NCBI RefSeq assembly: GCF_023159225.1
Contig: NC_063181.1
Location: 19,990,073-20,054,072 of the forward strand
Direction: 5' to 3'
Length of the DNA stretch: 64,000 nt
Source: Perognathus longimembris pacificus
Taxonomy: Eukaryota > Chordata > Mammalia > Rodentia > Heteromyidae
Shown piece by piece: positions 49,178 through 62,512 of this stretch. The notes beneath the pieces were generated by a model. It was not told where the DNA came from. It ran no database searches and was given only the letters and a program-made list of their open reading frames with translations. The first letter of the stretch is position 1. Each line of letters opens with the position of its first letter. Made by a program: the position numbers and the translations under genes.

Positions 49178-50061
49178 GTATATTAAACATACAATTTTAC
49201 TCGTTCATACAAGACATGTTATCTTGTCATTTATATGTTTGAAAGGAATGCGTTAAATAAAAATAAATCCAAAAAGCAAACATCCAATGTTCTTTTATCA
49301 GTTATGGAAGTTGAAAAGTTGATGTTCATAGGAAAAGGTGTTACAGTAGTCATAAGAAATAAAGAGAGGAAACTAGAGAACTTGTACAAAAACATGGTTT
49401 AACAAGGTTATTTCTATAGTCTTATAGAACACTAGGGTGACCTTAATCTCTAAAATATTATAATGTATTTCAAAATAAGTTAAGGAGTTTGAAATTTTCC
49501 ACTACTTTGCTTTATTAAAAATTGAAAGAGATTTTAGGCATCCATTATTCAATTTCTAGCTAAAATTGGCCAAATATTTAAACAGATACAGACAGTCATT
49601 GGATTGATAAAGAATATGGTTCACTGTTCTTTCCTTGATGTGTGTTCCATTGGAAACCTCTGAATCCATTAGGAAACATAAAAGAAAAGCATGATTCTAC
49701 ATTTGTATTCTTCTGTGTTTTGTAGTATTGTCCCTCACTTTGTCATTTAAATGAGAGAAACATGTTATTGTTTTCCTTTGTTTTGACATACTATCTGTCC
49801 ACTCTGTTACAATAATGGACAGTCTAACCTGTTATATAATAACCTTTACTTTTTGTTAAGCTGTGGAATTGAAAATTATAAATACTCCAGACATAAAAAT
49901 AAATTAAAAATAGTCAAATGATATTTATCTTAAATATTCATATCAGATCAGTGTGCAAAAGATGCATGTGTCACATACTATGCTGAATACCAGTAATATG
50001 ATCAATTAAGATTAAAAAGTAAGACAAAATAAAGCTCAAAAAATTAAGGTAAAATAATAAA
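49178..50061. other. unique AT-rich interval
   Basis: No element recognised. Confidence 0.5.
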
Positions 50062-50270
50062 TCACTATTTTTTTCTTATTTATTTTCAAAGAGATGTACA
50101 GAGAGGTTACAGTTTCATATGTTAGGCATTGGATTCATTTCTTGTACTGTTTGTTAGCTCCTCCCTCATTCCCCCTTCTCCCTTTCCCTTTTCCCTCGCT
50201 CCCATGAGTTATTCAGTTGGTTTACACCAACCGAAGTATTGCTTTTGTAGTCATTTGTCTTTTCACTACT
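50062..50270 (-). mobile_element. short 5'-truncated L1 3'UTR
   Basis: Minus-oriented copy of the 3'UTR end of about 195 bp (CAAAGAGATGTACAGAGAGG, then a pyrimidine-rich tract and TTGGTTTACACC). Flanks TCACTATT (50062-50069) and TCACTACT (50263-50270) look like a short TSD with one mismatch. Confidence 0.87.
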
Positions 50271-52285
50271 TAAAGACATTGCATTTGTTTAGTCCTTATT
50301 TAAATGAACACATATAATATAAAATGACTGCAAGAAAAATGAATTTGGCTGTAGTGTTTTGTTATAAAACTCTCTGGCTACCAATTTCAAGACAGGAAAT
50401 ATCTTTTTATGATGATTTGGCACAAAAATATGCACTACTTAATGATTTAAATTAAACTAGTTTCTGATTATCCAGAGCAGTTTCAACAAATCAACCATCT
50501 ATAATATTTAGTATTATGTTGTTGGGCAGTATTTTGTAGATCTTACAAAATTACTATTATTTTAAAAAATATTTTCCTTCCTTCCAATCAGATGAAGAGA
50601 AAGCCCCTGTGAATTTCAGTGTTTTCTGTCCAATATATTTATTTGTTTTTACACATCAATTGCAGACACAGAGATTTAAATTGCTAAGATAGCCAGCACA
50701 TATTATCACAGTCAGGCCTTTTATACCAGTTTTGCACTGGTATAAAATACATTGTACTCTGCTTTTGGTTTTTTGTTTTTCTGCATTCCTTTCCATTTGA
50801 ACTAAATGCCTCCATTAGTAAAAGTACAGGAAATAGTGGGGGAGAAATGTAGTTCCTCTAATCAAATGCTTTACAGGAGTTAGAATTTCCTGTTAGTGTC
50901 AAATTTTACCTCAACCAACTACTAAACTCATTCAATTCCAACATCACCCCCTACTGTTACAGACTGCATTGTTGACTGAACAATTCTACAGTTTATTTTC
51001 AAAACTACTCCAAGTTCTCTCTGAAGTTTCAATTTAAAGTAAAACTAATATAAATCTATCATTCGGCTGGAATGCACTGGAAATATTTTCTTCAGTTTTA
51101 TTTCTTTATGAAAAATCCCAAGCCATCACCTTATTATACAGTAAAATAAATCATGAAGAAGAAATAAAACACATTAAAGTTAGTCTAACTCTGAGAGGAT
51201 TATATTTAGAAAGAAAATTAGACTGATAAGAGAGAATTAATTAAAAAACAATGTATATAGAAATAAACACAAAACGGCCTGATGACCATATTACACAGTG
51301 CACACATTCATAAGCACAGTAACAAAAAATCAAATAATAGAAAGTCAGCTAAGCTTGAGTAACCTAACTAGATAAACAAAAACTAAAATCAAAAAAGTTT
51401 GTGAATGACAATAAAATGGTGAAGAATAACTCTTTATGAAAAGATAGAGAATAGAAATTAAATTTCATGTAAAGACAGGGAGGAATATGCCTGTAATTTT
51501 TAGTGAAATTTCAGTTTTGATATTAATTCCATTTGGAATCCATTGAATTCTCAAAGGTCTATATCTTCTAAACAGAGATGTTTTATTAGATGGGACTTGT
51601 TTTTTATCTTAAATATGTTTACTTCTACAATTTTCCAAAGGAAGCTTATAAATAATTGAGTCCTACCTTAGATACCTTGGTTAAAATATCTAGAACATTA
51701 CAAGGTCAATTAGATTTCAGTTCAAGCACAAACTGAGCAAAATAGTTAGCAATAACTATTTTGTGTGGAATGATGTATCTATTATCCTGTCCACAAAGGG
51801 GGACATATTATAAGCATCATGATTTGAAGATGTTCCAAGAAAAAAAACAGAAAATCTGATACAAGAAATTAAGAACTCCAGAAAACAAATACATGCATAT
51901 TTATTAATATTTGTTTCCAGTATTAACCTCAGAAGATAAGGTTTAATTTCATTCCCACTGAGTATTAGATGTGTGCATACACAATATGTTCTTAATCATA
52001 AGCATTATATCACATAAAGTTATAGGCTTGACATCACTTCTGATGATATTTAAGTATCCACAGAGATCAGACATTCAGGTTGATGATGGTGGAGCTGAGT
52101 CTCAGCTCAGCTAAGTATGAGTTGAATGTTCTGTGATCGGTATGGGGTGATAACAGGAGAGTCCTCCAAGTGACAATGCTAGGTTATTTCCATTCACCTG
52201 TGTATTCACAGAGGAGGCAAGTTCTTCATCATATTTCTGGGTCTAATTGTCATCAGAATCTGAGCTTATAATGTGTTCGGGGGCT
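50271..52285. other. 2-kb unique AT-rich interval
   Basis: No transposon or coding signal. A perfect 12-bp hairpin lies at 50719-50747 and a short palindrome, GAGCTGAGTCTCAGCTC, near 52092-52108. Confidence 0.5.
50719..50747. repeat. perfect 12-bp inverted repeat (hairpin)
   Basis: TTTTATACCAGT at 50719-50730, loop TTTGC, and ACTGGTATAAAA at 50736-50747. Function unknown; could be a remnant of a small DNA element or chance. Confidence 0.85.
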
Positions 52286-52581
52286 TTCTGCTCTTGCTTT
52301 TTTTTTTCTTATTTATTGTCAAAGTGATGTACAAAGAGGTTACAGTTTCATACACTAGGCCTTGGGAGCATTTCTTGTACTGTTTGTTATCTCTTCCCTC
52401 ATTCTCCCCCTCCCCCCAAACCCATTCCCTCTTCCCCCATGTGTTGTTCAGTTGGTTTGCACAAAATGATTTTGCAAGTATTGCTTTTGGAGTCCTTTGT
52501 CTTTTTATCCTTTGTCTCCCGATTTTTATATTCCCTTTCACATACCACACTGAGCGGGCCGATCTCTTCTGCTCCTGCTTT
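52286..52581 (-). mobile_element. short 5'-truncated L1 3'UTR
   Basis: Minus-oriented 3'UTR copy. Flanks TTCTGCTCTTGCTTT (52286-52300) and TTCTGCTCCTGCTTT (52567-52581) match at 14 of 15 positions. About 20 bp between the last recognisable L1 base (near 52545) and the right TSD are not L1-like and may be junction filler. Antisense frames here are not genes. Confidence 0.9.
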
Positions 52582-52944
52582 TGTAAGATACAACAGCAGT
52601 ATTAAACTGCACAGCTCCAACCTGCAATCAGCTCTTCAGCTAGAGGACTGGTGCCGTTCTCATCTCAGTCCTCTGGACTGTTTGCTTCAGTGTTGTCATG
52701 GGGTACAAGAGCTAGCAGAAGTTGACACCTTTCATGAATTTTGCTCTCATTGACTACTCAGATCATATAATAAAAGGTCTACAATTAAAGATTCTTAAAC
52801 AGATGCATATGTCAGCATTTATTTCACTGCATTTCCCAGAAATGTTATTGATGTTCCACTTAAAATATTACCTCTCAATAGTATTTCCTTCTGTGGTTAT
52901 TCCTCATCCAACTTGTTTTTAGTAGGCCATGAAGCTGTAAGATG
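52582..52944. other. unique interval
   Basis: No element recognised. Confidence 0.5.
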
Positions 52945-53165
52945 TGTTGTTGTTTCATTACCAAGGGTACCACTCTGGGCCTCGTGGTTACTCAGTATGT
53001 GCTTCATCACTTGAGCCATGCTTCCACCCTGAATTTTGCAGAATTTGTTCATGATGGAAGCTCACAGAGTTTCGTGCCCTCCTTGACTTCTAACAGTGAA
53101 TCATCAGATATCAATCTCCTGTGTAGACAAGAATACAAATGTGAGCCAACAGCACCTAGAAAGAC
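52945..53165 (-). mobile_element. diverged B1-Geo SINE
   Basis: Antisense Geo-like words (GGGTACCACTCTGGGCCTCG, CATCACTTGAGCCATGC), then antisense B1-like words (CTCACAGAGTTTCGTGCCC, AAATGTGAGCC). Divergence is high, but order and orientation fit the composite. Confidence 0.6.
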
Positions 53166-53760
53166 TTCTAGCCATCATATTACCAATGAAGAAATGAGAA
53201 ACATTCAATCCTCAAAACTTGAGACCATGAGATTTGCTTAACTTCAACCTTACTTTTCCAAGATAGATTAGAAATTTTCCAACAATGTGGAATGCTTGAC
53301 GAGAAGAGATTAAATTTTGTAGTTTTTTTTTTAGTAAAATATAAAGAAAAAATATGACCTAATGCTTCTAGAATGCTGAACAAACTGGACACTAAATTCT
53401 TTCTCAGAATATTTCCAGGCTCTTTTAATTAAAATTAGGACAAATAGCAAGCAAATCATTACTATTCATCTTTCTTTCCAAGTATAGAGGATTAAAACAA
53501 GTAAGGGAAAATGAGGCAAGGCAAAAAAAGTTTCAAAATTATTTAACAGAGAATCTAATTTAGAAGTTCTGAGTATCATCATTAGTGAAATGTAGATTGT
53601 TGAAATGAGAATTACACTAACAGGAAAAAGATCAGTGTCTTCAAATTTTATTTAAAACAAAATATTTTAAAATTTATAACACTGCAAGAGATTCTGAGTT
53701 AAAGTTGAATTTGGGCTAAGAAGTTATGATTTAAATATCAGTATGAAGCGGTCTTAAAAG
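53166..53760. other. unique AT-rich interval
   Basis: No element recognised. Confidence 0.5.
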
Positions 53761-54804
53761 CCCATTTTCTTTTTTTTTTCTTATTTATTGGCAAAGTGAT
53801 GTAAACAAAGGTTACAGTTTCATACATTAGGCATTGGATACATTTCTTGTACTGTTTGTTACCTCCTCCCTCATTCCCCCTCCCTCTCCCCTGATGAGTT
53901 GTTCAGTTGGTTTACACCAAACAGTTTTGCCAGTATTGCTTTTGTAGTCGTTTGTCTTTTTACCCTGTGTCTCTCAATTTTGGTATTCCCTTTCACTTTC
54001 CTAGTTCTAATACCAGTATATACAGTTTCCAATATACTCAGATAAGATACAGTGATAGTGCAGGTACAACCACAGGAAGGGGATACAAGAGGATCATCAA
54101 CAATAAAACTATGGTTTCACATGGCGTGGATGGCCAAGAGACATAAGAAAAAGTGCTCTACATCACTGGCCATAAAAGAAATGCAAATCAAAACAACATT
54201 GAGATTCCATCTCACCCCAGTAAGAATGTCTTATATCAAGAAAACTAACAATAATAACTGTTGGAGGGGATGTAGCCAAAAGAGAACTGTACTTCATTGT
54301 TGGTGAGAATGTAAACTGGTTCAGCCACCCTGGAAAGCGGTATGGAGATTCCTCAGAAGGCTAAACATAGAGCTCCCCTATGACACAGCAGCCCCAATTT
54401 TGGGCATCTACCCAAAAGACCACAAACAAGAACACACTAAAGCCATCAGCACAACAATGTTCATCACAGCACAATTTGTCATAGCTACAATATGGAACCA
54501 ACCCAGAGGCCCCTCAATAGATGAATGGATCAGGAAAATGTGGTACATACACACAATGGAATTTTATGCCTCTATCAGAAAGAATGACATTGCCCCATTC
54601 ATAAGGAAATGGAAGGACTTGGAAAAAAACTATACTAGTTGAAGTGAGCCAGACCCAAAGAAACATGGACTCTATGGTCTCCCTCATGGGGAATAATTAG
54701 CACAGGTTTAGGCTAGTCACAGCAGAGGATCACAAGAGCCTAATAGCTATGCCCCTATGAATGCATAAGATAATGCTAAGTTAAATGAACCCAATTTTCT
54801 TTTA
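53761..54804 (-). mobile_element. L1 with 5' inversion (twin priming)
   Basis: Left part (about 53775-54124) is the 3'UTR in minus orientation. Right part (about 54125-54789) is plus-oriented ORF2 C-terminus running just into the 3'UTR. It includes the C-terminal block PSIDEWIRKMWYIHTMEF (54514-54567) and ends AATGCTAAGTTAAATGAAC. In an unrearranged copy (23758-23843) the two breakpoints lie only about 60 bp apart. Flanks CCCATTTTCTTT (53761) and CCCAATTTTCTTT (about 54790) are the TSD. It looks relatively recent. Confidence 0.92.
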
Positions 54805-54807
54805 TAG

Positions 54808-54893
54808 ATTTTTTTTCCAGAGCTGAGGACTGAAGTCGGGGCCTTGTGCTCACCAGGCAGCTACTCTTCTGCTAAGCTAAATCCCAGCCCCCC
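54808..54893 (-). mobile_element. monomeric ID element (tRNA-Ala-derived)
   Basis: The minus strand reads GGGGGGCTGGGATTTAGCTT, then GTGAGCACAAGGCCCCGAC and CAGTCCTCAGCTCTGG. That is the classic rodent ID monomer, without a Geo half. It abuts the right end of the 5'-inverted L1. Confidence 0.87.
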
Positions 54894-55570
54894 CATTTTC
54901 AAAATTGTACATTTTATTAATACCCAAGTGGTTTCCATCTATATTTACCCATTTACAAGGTACTATGGTTAATGTCACTTTAGGACTGTCAATGTAGTAA
55001 ATAACACAAATAATAGAGAGTTTATATTGTCCATGCTCACATTAAGTGTTGAACTATGTGACTAGCGAGCATTGGCCAATTGATGCCATAATTTACAAAA
55101 GATTGATCACACTTTTCAGAGAACATAGTTCTTGTGTGGAAATTACAACTTTCAGTACATTTTGAAAGTATAACTAAACATTTCTCTCAATGCTTACCTC
55201 TCAAGTAATAACATTTTGTTTTGTCTTGCATAAATATTGCAATGTATTGCGTTCATTAATATCCAGAATATGTGAATACACTGTACAGTTTTGTGTCAGA
55301 CCAACTGTCTTTATGAATGATATTTTGTAAATACTTCCCGAGAAATAACATGCTCACTTGTACAAAGGAAGTGGTTCCTTAATTACATTTGTAATGCAAG
55401 TAATATACAAATTAACTTAGAAACAAAAATTTTACTTCAAAAATTGACTCAACATATGACAGAAACTTTTTTCATACGTATGCTTATACTACAAATGTAT
55501 CATCTGGTCAAAGTAAGCTGTATAAATAATACATTTCATAATTTACTTCCGTATAAATACTTTTCAGTTT
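54894..55570. other. unique AT-rich interval
   Basis: No element recognised. Confidence 0.5.
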
Positions 55571-55812
55571 GAATTTTCCAATCATAGGGCTTGAACTCAG
55601 ACTCTGGATGCTGTCCCTGAGTCTGATTGTGCTTCAGGCTAGCACTCTACTACTTGAGCCACTGTGCCAATTCTGCCTTTGTCTGAACAGTATATCAGAG
55701 GAATGCATCTTGTGGACTTAACTGCCTGGACTGGCTTAGACCCATGATCTTCAGATCTCAGGCTACTGAGTAGCTAGGGTTACAACTATGAGCCAGTGGC
55801 TCCTGGCTTGCA
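55571..55812 (-). mobile_element. B1-Geo SINE
   Basis: Plus strand: antisense Geo (CTTGAACTCAGACTCTGG, GGCTAGCACTCTACTACTTG, AGCCACTGTGCCAATTCTG), then antisense B1 (CTGAGTAGCTAGGGTTACAA, CTATGAGCCAGTGGCTCCTGG). One of the cleaner minus-strand composites. Confidence 0.85.
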
Positions 55813-58800
55813 TTGAGTGTTTACCAAACTTCTGATGATTTGAGCATTTTAGCTTTGTAGTCATAATAAACACAAATGACAATATTGTTAGTTTTAATCT
55901 GTTATAACAATTGATTTATTTTTACATCTTCATAGTAAAACAATCATTTTATAATTTAATGGAACTATATCAGAACATTCTTAGTAATCATTCCTGTTGC
56001 CCCAAAGATTTTCACTTACTATTCAAAATGTCCATGTATGTATTCGTATATATGTGGTTTCATTTAAAAATTAAATGGTTAATGCTGAGCATTTTTAAAT
56101 GTATTTATACCAATGAAATCTTACGAAACATCTCCTAGAGTAGGCATAATTTTATTAGAATACTATTTCTGATAAACATAATACACAGCTATCTATCCCT
56201 TGGTTGACTTTGTATTGTTGTAATGTAAATATTATGTCAATAAAATGTTTGAGAAACTATGCCTTAGTCACTTAAATTTTGCCAGGTAACTTTTTCCTCG
56301 GTGGATAACCAGTAGAAACATCTGTATTTCCAATCTGGCCCTACACAGGAGCTGAAACACAGTGTGTCATGATGAATATAGGATGTAGTGTGAATTCAAT
56401 TTCCATTCAAAATATTGTAGCTTATTAGAACTATTAATTACATCAATTCTATACATTTTACTTTATAATAAGCATCTTACAGAGCTACTTTATCTCAATC
56501 TGTTTCTGGCTGTATCTTTAGAAGCTTTGAGGCATTCATTATTTTTCCCCAATTGTGCTAACCATTTTTTCCCATCTTTTAAAATAGATTTGTATATTAT
56601 TTTGTCATTATTATCTCATTACATCATAATTACATCATAATGGAATTGCTCAATGATTGTGATTTTTCACTGCCTTGTAAACGATCAACTAGCACACTCC
56701 TGGCCTGCCTGTAGTGGATTTCTCATTTAAATTGCCATAATATCTTTCAGGATTCAGTTCAAAGATTGCACACTTCTCTGGATGATAGAAGTTGTGAATG
56801 AAGTGTTCATGTCATCTTTCATTCTCATTCCATGTGATTCATATTTCTTCTTGAAACATTTAGGCATTAATGATTTACATATTTTATACATAACTTTATC
56901 TTAATGAATGAATGAGTGAATGTTAACTCTTAATACCACCAAAATTGTTTAGCCACATGGATGAATGGCAAACATCTAATAACTTTTTAATCTAAGCCAC
57001 ACCTCTGATCATGTACTTCAGATATGAAAGTTTTAATATAAAAAATAAAAAGGAATTCATGCCACTAATGGAAATTTGGAACAGCAATGTTCAAGAGATC
57101 TTTCTCTAGGGATAGCAGCTTACATGTCTATTGATGTCAGTCCTTAAAGTTTCTCTCAAAAATACAAGGAAAAGTGAATGAGTCTCAAAGATTCTTTTCG
57201 TTACCACAAGCCCACTCAGAACCCTGAAACTTATTTCGACCATTATGGTTATTTCTGCTCTTCCAGCTTCTACTTTTGAAAGTGTCTCTTAAATTCTAAA
57301 ACCTACATCTTTTTGTATCTCCTCTGAAATACAGAAGAAAATTTACTGAGAATTATCTCAGTATTTGATAATTATGATATTAAAAATGAGTAAAATAGTT
57401 TTCATTTCTTTTATTTTTATGGGGAAAGAATTGGTTTATTCCAACATTTTAAATGAAGAAATGGAGGCTTATATCCCTTACGCACATGGTAGTTCTTCTA
57501 CAGAAAATATGTCCTTAATTACCTATCAATGCTAAGAATTTATATATAACACATTGATATACACATACATATGTATGTATATTATATATGTGTGTGTATG
57601 AATATACTGTCAGTATTTCAGCCAAAACATCCAATCTCCTAAATATATTTCTCTGATTTTCTGAGGTATAAATGTACTTCATTCCATTAAAAAAGTAAGA
57701 AAAAGACATGTAGTTTAGAAAAAAAACCTTCCAGAATTTTGACCCACTAAACTACAGCTATGATGAAAAGATTCTCTCTAGGAAATAGTGCAGAGATATT
57801 GCTCAAGCCTGTGCATTCGCTATGAAAATACGTGTCAGCATTTTCAATCTGTAGAATTTAATTACAAATATTATCACATGTATTATATAGTTCATTGATA
57901 TGTTAACCTAATTGATAAATACATATGCATAAAACATAAATATCAGTTTGGCATGACGACAAAGGAGAAACAGTTGAGATAGCAGCATTTTTTATGAAAA
58001 ATAGAGGAATTGTGACTTTGTAGATACAGGGATTAAGACAAACAGAATGCACATTTTAGACAAGGTATGAAGACATTTCAATGACAGAGTAACATATAAC
58101 TAATATTGACATTTCACATGCTATACCAAGTTACTCACAATGTACAAAATAATTTTATATACAAAATAACTGTATTGATCTAAATGTAAGCTCTTATCAA
58201 AATGCATTTATAACCTCATGAGATTTGACCATTGCATTCATAAAGAAAATTTGTATATCATTCCAGGGATTAACCAAGCTTCTCAGAAGTGACAGTCATC
58301 TGGCTTGTCACTCCCATATGGATACTTTCAGAATGAGATCATCGGCTTATCTTATTGTGAAGATGGAGATGAGTAAGGATGTTATTTTTCTTTCCTTTGT
58401 ATGTAACTTGAATCAACTATTCCAGTATCATTTATATTGATAAAACATTCTGAAAATTTGAATTCAGTATTTTTCCATTTGTGGTCATCTCATTTATATT
58501 TATAAATTTTGATATTGTGTATTTTAGTGCATGTTGATGTACACTGTTGCAGAAATATTTTAAATTCATTTTAGCTGAAGTCACTGTCTACTTTAATAAT
58601 GAAAACAATGAATATTAAACAATTATAAGTCATTATAGCTCTGAATTTTACAGTGAATGAAATATGACCAATAGGTCATGAGACCTTAAAATATTATTTT
58701 GATATACTCTATCATATGCTTTAAAATAATATTTTCATATATTATATCACATAACATAAATGAGTTCATTAACATCGGAAACACCCTGCTATGGTATTCT

Positions 58801-59559
58801 TTCTACTTTTCCTGTGCAGACCCCATAATCAGATAACATACATATAAATAAAACATTTGGAGCAAATTATCCATAGCATATTGATATATATCTTTTGTCC
58901 TAGAAGTTGAACCCAGTATCCTACACATACAATTATTCCTGGAAAAATAAGTGCTGAGATAAAATACTTTTAAAGCATATATGGGATTAAATAAAAATAC
59001 TCTTATTCTAAGCAGTGTCATTTAAATAAAGAAGAATTATGAATCTGGTATGGTCCAGAGAAATTTGGTAGGTCAAATTTAGTTCACAAAAAATTATATA
59101 AAATAAAAGATATTAGAGTCCATGAAAGTGTGCCCAACAGCATATTAATTTATGCTGTTTCTGGGGTCATAGAAAAATACATCATAAAAGTTTTAGAGTA
59201 CATTTAATATAACTGTTTTAGATAAATTACCCTTCAGAATCCTTCTTATGCAAACTATTAATTTGGAAGATCTGGAGTTTTGTATAATTGGAAGAATGAT
59301 CAGTAATCTAAGGTGCACAAAATACTAATTCAGAAGAATCCTGGTATTTACATTTTAACTAATGCTCTAATTTTATTATCTTTACTTAAAAAACAAATAA
59401 ATATAATTGCAAATTTTCATTGAGAAATCTGCTAAAATGTAGATAATACCAATATTACTACATTCTTTTACCCATTGCAAAGCTTCTTCCAATGAAGAAG
59501 CCACTGAGATAGAAATGTCATTAAAGTGGGAATATTTTCTAACATATGAGGATAATATT
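55813..59559. other. 3.7-kb unique AT-rich interval
   Basis: Contains an AT/TG simple repeat near 57540-57600. No transposon or coding signal. Confidence 0.5.
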
Positions 59560-59830
59560 AAATCATTGAAATCAAATAGGTGTTGGTGGTCCTTGTCTGT
59601 AATCCTTGCTACTCAGGATCTGAGACCTCAAGAAGCAAGAATCAAAGCTTGATGTTCAAAGCCAGAACCTTAGGCAGAAAAGTCCAAGAGAATCTTATTG
59701 TCAGTTGGACAGCATATATGCCTGCTGGAAGTATGACTCAAGAGGACGGGTTTAGCTTTGAGCAAAAATATGAGCACTATCTGAAGGCTCTGATTTTAAT
59801 TCCTGCTACCAGCATAAGAACATGTAACTA
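59560..59830 (+). mobile_element. diverged B1-Geo SINE
   Basis: B1-like left half (GGTGTTGGTGGTCCTTGTC, TGTAATCCTTGCTACTCAGG) followed by Geo-like right half (TATGACTCAAGAGGACGGG, TTTAGCTTTGAGCAAAAATA). Many substitutions, but the same module order as at 21189. Confidence 0.7.
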
Positions 59831-60848
59831 AGTATTACCCTTTGTTTGTATATTATATTCATCTATTGAAATCATTTCATCTTCCTTGGGAAGTGCTTTG
59901 ATACTAAAATAAGGAAGTATTTGCTGTTAGAATTTGCCAAACAAAAATTCTTTTCCCTTTCCCCATTGTACATACAGATTTCCTGAATCCTAATATTTGC
60001 TTAATATTTTTGAAATGTTTTGTTTGTGATAAGCTCACCATGCAGACTATACTACTTAAAGGAAATGTCAGTCTCCTATGAAAATGATGCTAGTCATAAA
60101 GGTGCTTAAGTTCTTTGATTTTCAAAACATGATGGGAAATATTTGGCATATTTTCAGTTTGAGAGGGAATGAGTTTCAGCATAAAACACATTCAGAAGCT
60201 TGTGTGATTTTACACTGATTATTATAACTTGGTAAGAAGAAGGCATGATTTATTATATCTGTCTTCCTAAGTAAGATAAAACATTTGAATAAAAGTTAAT
60301 TTTAATCTTCAAAGTTTGAACTATATTTCAAGGAAACAGGAAAGTGCAGAGAAGCTATCCACAATGTCAAGAGAGAGAGGACAAGAACTGTTCAGAGAAC
60401 TGATATTACTCAGTCAGGAAACTGAAGGTGTTTGTACCACTTAAACGAAGGCCAATGCTGTAAAAGATCATAACAGACTGTGTTGGACAGCAGATATTTC
60501 TGTTCAAAATGAGATTAAGACCTGTTCATTTGAATAGTTTTAGTTGAAAAGAAATGAATTTAGTTTAATAATATAGTGCAAACAAAGCAATAACCACAGC
60601 AAAAAAGGACAGAAGTATGAATTCCTAAAATATATTTGAAATCGTATACGATATAGAAATGTGGTAGATAGTGATACTACCTTTTCTTTGTACACCAAGA
60701 TGTGTAGAATTCTGCTTTCCTATTAGTAAACCTCTGCTATAACATATTAGTATTTATTAATATAATTTATTAATATTGCATTACTATTACTGTAATATTA
60801 GTACATTAATATTACTTGTTACTACTTATTATTACAATTGATATGTTT
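59831..60848. other. unique AT-rich interval
   Basis: A TAATATTA-rich tract lies at about 60745-60835. Otherwise nothing is recognised. Confidence 0.5.
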
Positions 60849-61650
60849 TCAATTTTCTTTACTGTTTTTAAAGGTGACACAAAGTGAGTTACTTTACATA
60901 CATCAGGTAATGAGTACATTTCCTTTTGCATAATGTCTTCTGTTCCCTCATCCTGTACCTTTAATCTCCACCCACGAGTTTCGTAGTTCACTTTCATCAA
61001 TGTCCATTGCAGCCAGTGTGCTTCACTACTGTACTTTTTCATATTTTTTGTCTGATTTTGTGCCCTCTCCCCACCTTCTTACAGATGTGCACATGAATAC
61101 ACCATAGATGAGGTAAAAAATAGAGAATTATCATAAAAATAAAAAAATAAATTAAGAAAAAAAAGCTGTTGGTTTCGATATTTTTGAAGTCCATTTCAGT
61201 ATGTATATTATTTTACATACATATGAAGAGGTGATTGGATATTTGTGATACTCTCCTATGACTATCCTGCTTTGGTTTTTCTGTATGTGAGTATCTGTAT
61301 GATTTGTCATATCCCAGTGCATTTTAGATCTAACTTCCACATATCAGGGAGAACATGTACCATTTGCCTCTCTGATCTTGGCTTACCTCACTTAACATGA
61401 TTTGTTTTAGTTCTCTCCATTTCCTAACAAATGATATTGTTTTATTCTGTCTAATTGCTATGTAAGATTCTATTATATACATGGGACCACATTTTTCGGA
61501 TACATTCACCTATTCTAGAGCATCTGGCTTGTTTCCATATCTTGGCTGTTGTGAGTAGTGTGGCACTCTCATAAAATTTGTGCTGCATAAAGGAACAGTG
61601 TATAAAACTAGCCATGAAGAAATTAAAACAATCTGATTTATTTCCATCTC
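60849..61650 (-). mobile_element. old L1 3' end (3'UTR and ORF2 tail)
   Basis: Minus-oriented. Antisense of the ORF2 end (ACATGGGACCACATTTTTCG, ATACATTCACCTATTC, GTTTCCATATCTTGGCTGTT) lies at the right, with an older, diverged 3'UTR to its left. A minus-strand frame includes IGECIRKMW, aligning with the ORF2 C-terminal WIRKMW block. No TSD was recognised. Confidence 0.7.
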
Positions 61651-62425
61651 TTACCCTTTCTTCCACCCCTACTTGCCCATGAAAATTCTTTTTTTCTTCT
61701 AAGATTCCTTCCTGTCTTCATGATAAAAAAAAACAACTAGATTTTGCATGAGGGAGAAAATCCAATTCATTTTTATTACTTAACAATCATACTGTAATGG
61801 ATAGCAGAAGAACACATTATTTGCCAGGTAATACACTAGATGTTCAAGGTACAATAATGAAAAAGCCAAATCATAGTTCCAGTCCACAAGGATTTTGAAA
61901 GTAATATAGAAAAATCTTAATGGTATGGAAATTATTATTAGAGTACAAGGTACCAGCATAAGGGTAGGATAGTCTCTTCTCCATTATGGGAGTTTCTGAA
62001 ACATGTGGCTGGTACAAGTAAATGCAAGTAGTATCTGCTTCATTCTTCCAGGGATTAATTAGTTATATGGTAGAGAGTAAAAAATAATTAAATAGCTCAT
62101 ATTTTGGGTTAATTGAACTACCAAACTGTAATACTCAGGACTTACTGACAGAGAACCTCCTGGCATCCTGCCTGAAAAAACTATAGCATATTACCCTCTG
62201 CTTGAAGTGCAGAGATACAGAAAAATACACAAGAAGCTACTACACTTTTTTTGTCCTTCCTCATAAAGGAGACAGATGTATGAATGAATTTCTCTGTCCA
62301 TAAAGAATGGCTGTGGAACATGCTGGCATTAGTAAGAAGAAGCTGTATTTTCCATCTAGATTTCTCCTACTATACTAACTTGTGCCAGTATACTTGCACT
62401 GGGAAAATGAAAACCCAAATGGGAT
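61651..62425. other. unique AT-rich interval
   Basis: No element recognised. Confidence 0.5.
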
Positions 62426-62512
62426 TAGAGGCATGTCTCAAGTGTTTGAGTGCCACACTAAGAGGTAAAAGGCTCTGCATTCAAACATTATTATTGCGAC
62501 AAAAGAAATAAA
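62426..62512 (+). mobile_element. tRNA-type SINE fragment
   Basis: ATGTCTCAAGTGTTTGAGTG resembles the A-box region of Geo/ID units, and CTCTGCATTCAAAC resembles a degenerate B box. It is short and diverged. Confidence 0.5.

Noticed and set aside
54400..54642. 80-codon plus-strand ORF as a host protein
   Set aside because: It encodes the C-terminal block of L1 ORF2 (WIRKMWYIHTMEF) inside a 5'-inverted L1.
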